The notes below the pieces were generated by a model. The model did no database searches and was not told the DNA's origin. It saw nothing but the letters and a program-made list of their open reading frames with translations. A stretch of DNA of 64,000 nt from Bog-473 sp963782415. GTDB lineage: Bacteria > Actinomycetota > Acidimicrobiia > Acidimicrobiales > RAAP-2. A program made the translations under genes and the position numbers. Below are positions 63,810 through 64,000 of this stretch, one piece after another. Position 1 is the first letter of the stretch; every line of letters starts with the position of its first letter. The stretch is from contig CAWAJT010000004.1 in the NCBI GenBank assembly GCA_963782415.1, positions 186,001 to 250,000 of the forward strand, read 5' to 3'.

Positions 63810-64000
63810 ATGTCGCCGAGCGAATGGAAGCAACGGGCCTATCGGGTCCTCGACCGCTACGTTCCCACCGTTCCGTTCCGCTATTTGCCGCCGAAGCAGT
63901 CTGTGCGTTTCGCCTTCAACGTCGTCCTCGACCGCGAGCCCGACGCCGACGGCGGCGCCGAGTACGTCCAGAAGCTCGAGGACGGCGAGCTTTCCCGCCA
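63810..64000 (+). CDS. N-terminal part of a DUF4214-like protein
   Basis: The frame runs from ATG 63810 to the window edge (63 codons): EWKQRAYRVLDRYVPTVPFR, YLPPKQSVRFAFNVVLDREP and DADGGAEYVQKLEDGELSR. 'FNVVLDREPDxxGxxxYVxxL' is the start of DUF4214-like helical modules, often found in front of methyltransferase or glycosyltransferase domains. The rest is outside the window, so the function stays open. The 24-bp palindrome lies 16 bases upstream; no strong Shine-Dalgarno is seen. Confidence 0.6.
   Translation, partial: MSPSEWKQRAYRVLDRYVPTVPFRYLPPKQSVRFAFNVVLDREPDADGGAEYVQKLEDGELSR

Overview
The window is high-GC DNA from an actinobacterium. The conserved right-hand block (tRNA-Ser, rimO, pgsA, cinA, recA with an actinobacterial-type SOS box) fits that phylum. 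The secreted 'GYWxVASDGGIFxFG' repeat proteins and the absence of typical Streptomyces or mycobacterial neighbours make an Acidimicrobiia-like lineage my best guess, which is inference and not proof.

Layout. Positions 1-13.4 kb hold the tail of a metal-complex/cobalamin-type binding protein, a MarR regulator, a secreted beta-helix plus repeat protein, a luciferase-like monooxygenase and a 2,000-residue secreted RCC1/IPT/Ig protein with an exact internal duplication. Positions 13.4-21.2 kb are a mixed zone: a lipoprotein with two tandem alpha/beta hydrolase domains, decayed genes that include pieces of a vancomycin-resistance cluster (vanX, vanA, vanS), an SDR dehydrogenase and a PBP5-like protein that has lost its catalytic residues. 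Positions 21.9-33.3 kb hold a repeat/SGNH hydrolase fusion, a copper type II monooxygenase, an AHSA1-AHSA1-ArsR operon, a GNAT acetyltransferase, an MFS transporter and a methyltransferase.

Positions 33.6-40.3 kb look like a persulfide/sulfide-stress locus. It contains a CstR-like repressor, an ETHE1-type persulfide dioxygenase, two rhodaneses, a TauE/SafE exporter and a glutaredoxin. The same 18-bp CsoR-type palindrome occurs three times: once between the divergent rhodanese genes and twice between a divergent MMPL transporter and a TehB-like methyltransferase. Positions 40.6-50.5 kb hold a cation/proton antiporter, a lipoprotein, a TetR-ABC efflux operon with a broken TetR gene, a K+ channel with a TrkA-type domain, and several decayed genes. 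A tyrosine recombinase lies next to tRNA-Ser(GCT), so part of the left side is probably a mobile island whose far end I could not find.

Positions 50.6-64 kb are the conserved block: rimO-pgsA-cinA, an OmpR-type response regulator and histidine kinase, a GT2-GtrA glycosyltransferase overlapping a GT39 membrane glycosyltransferase, a macro-domain gene, two LppX-like secreted paralogues and recA.

A recurring feature is single-base frameshifts in otherwise good genes. Two of them sit in the identical 11-mer TCAAATTCGAG in the same phase. Residual sequencing indels are the first explanation to exclude; gene decay is clear for the van, Rieske, permease and exchanger fragments, where large parts are missing.
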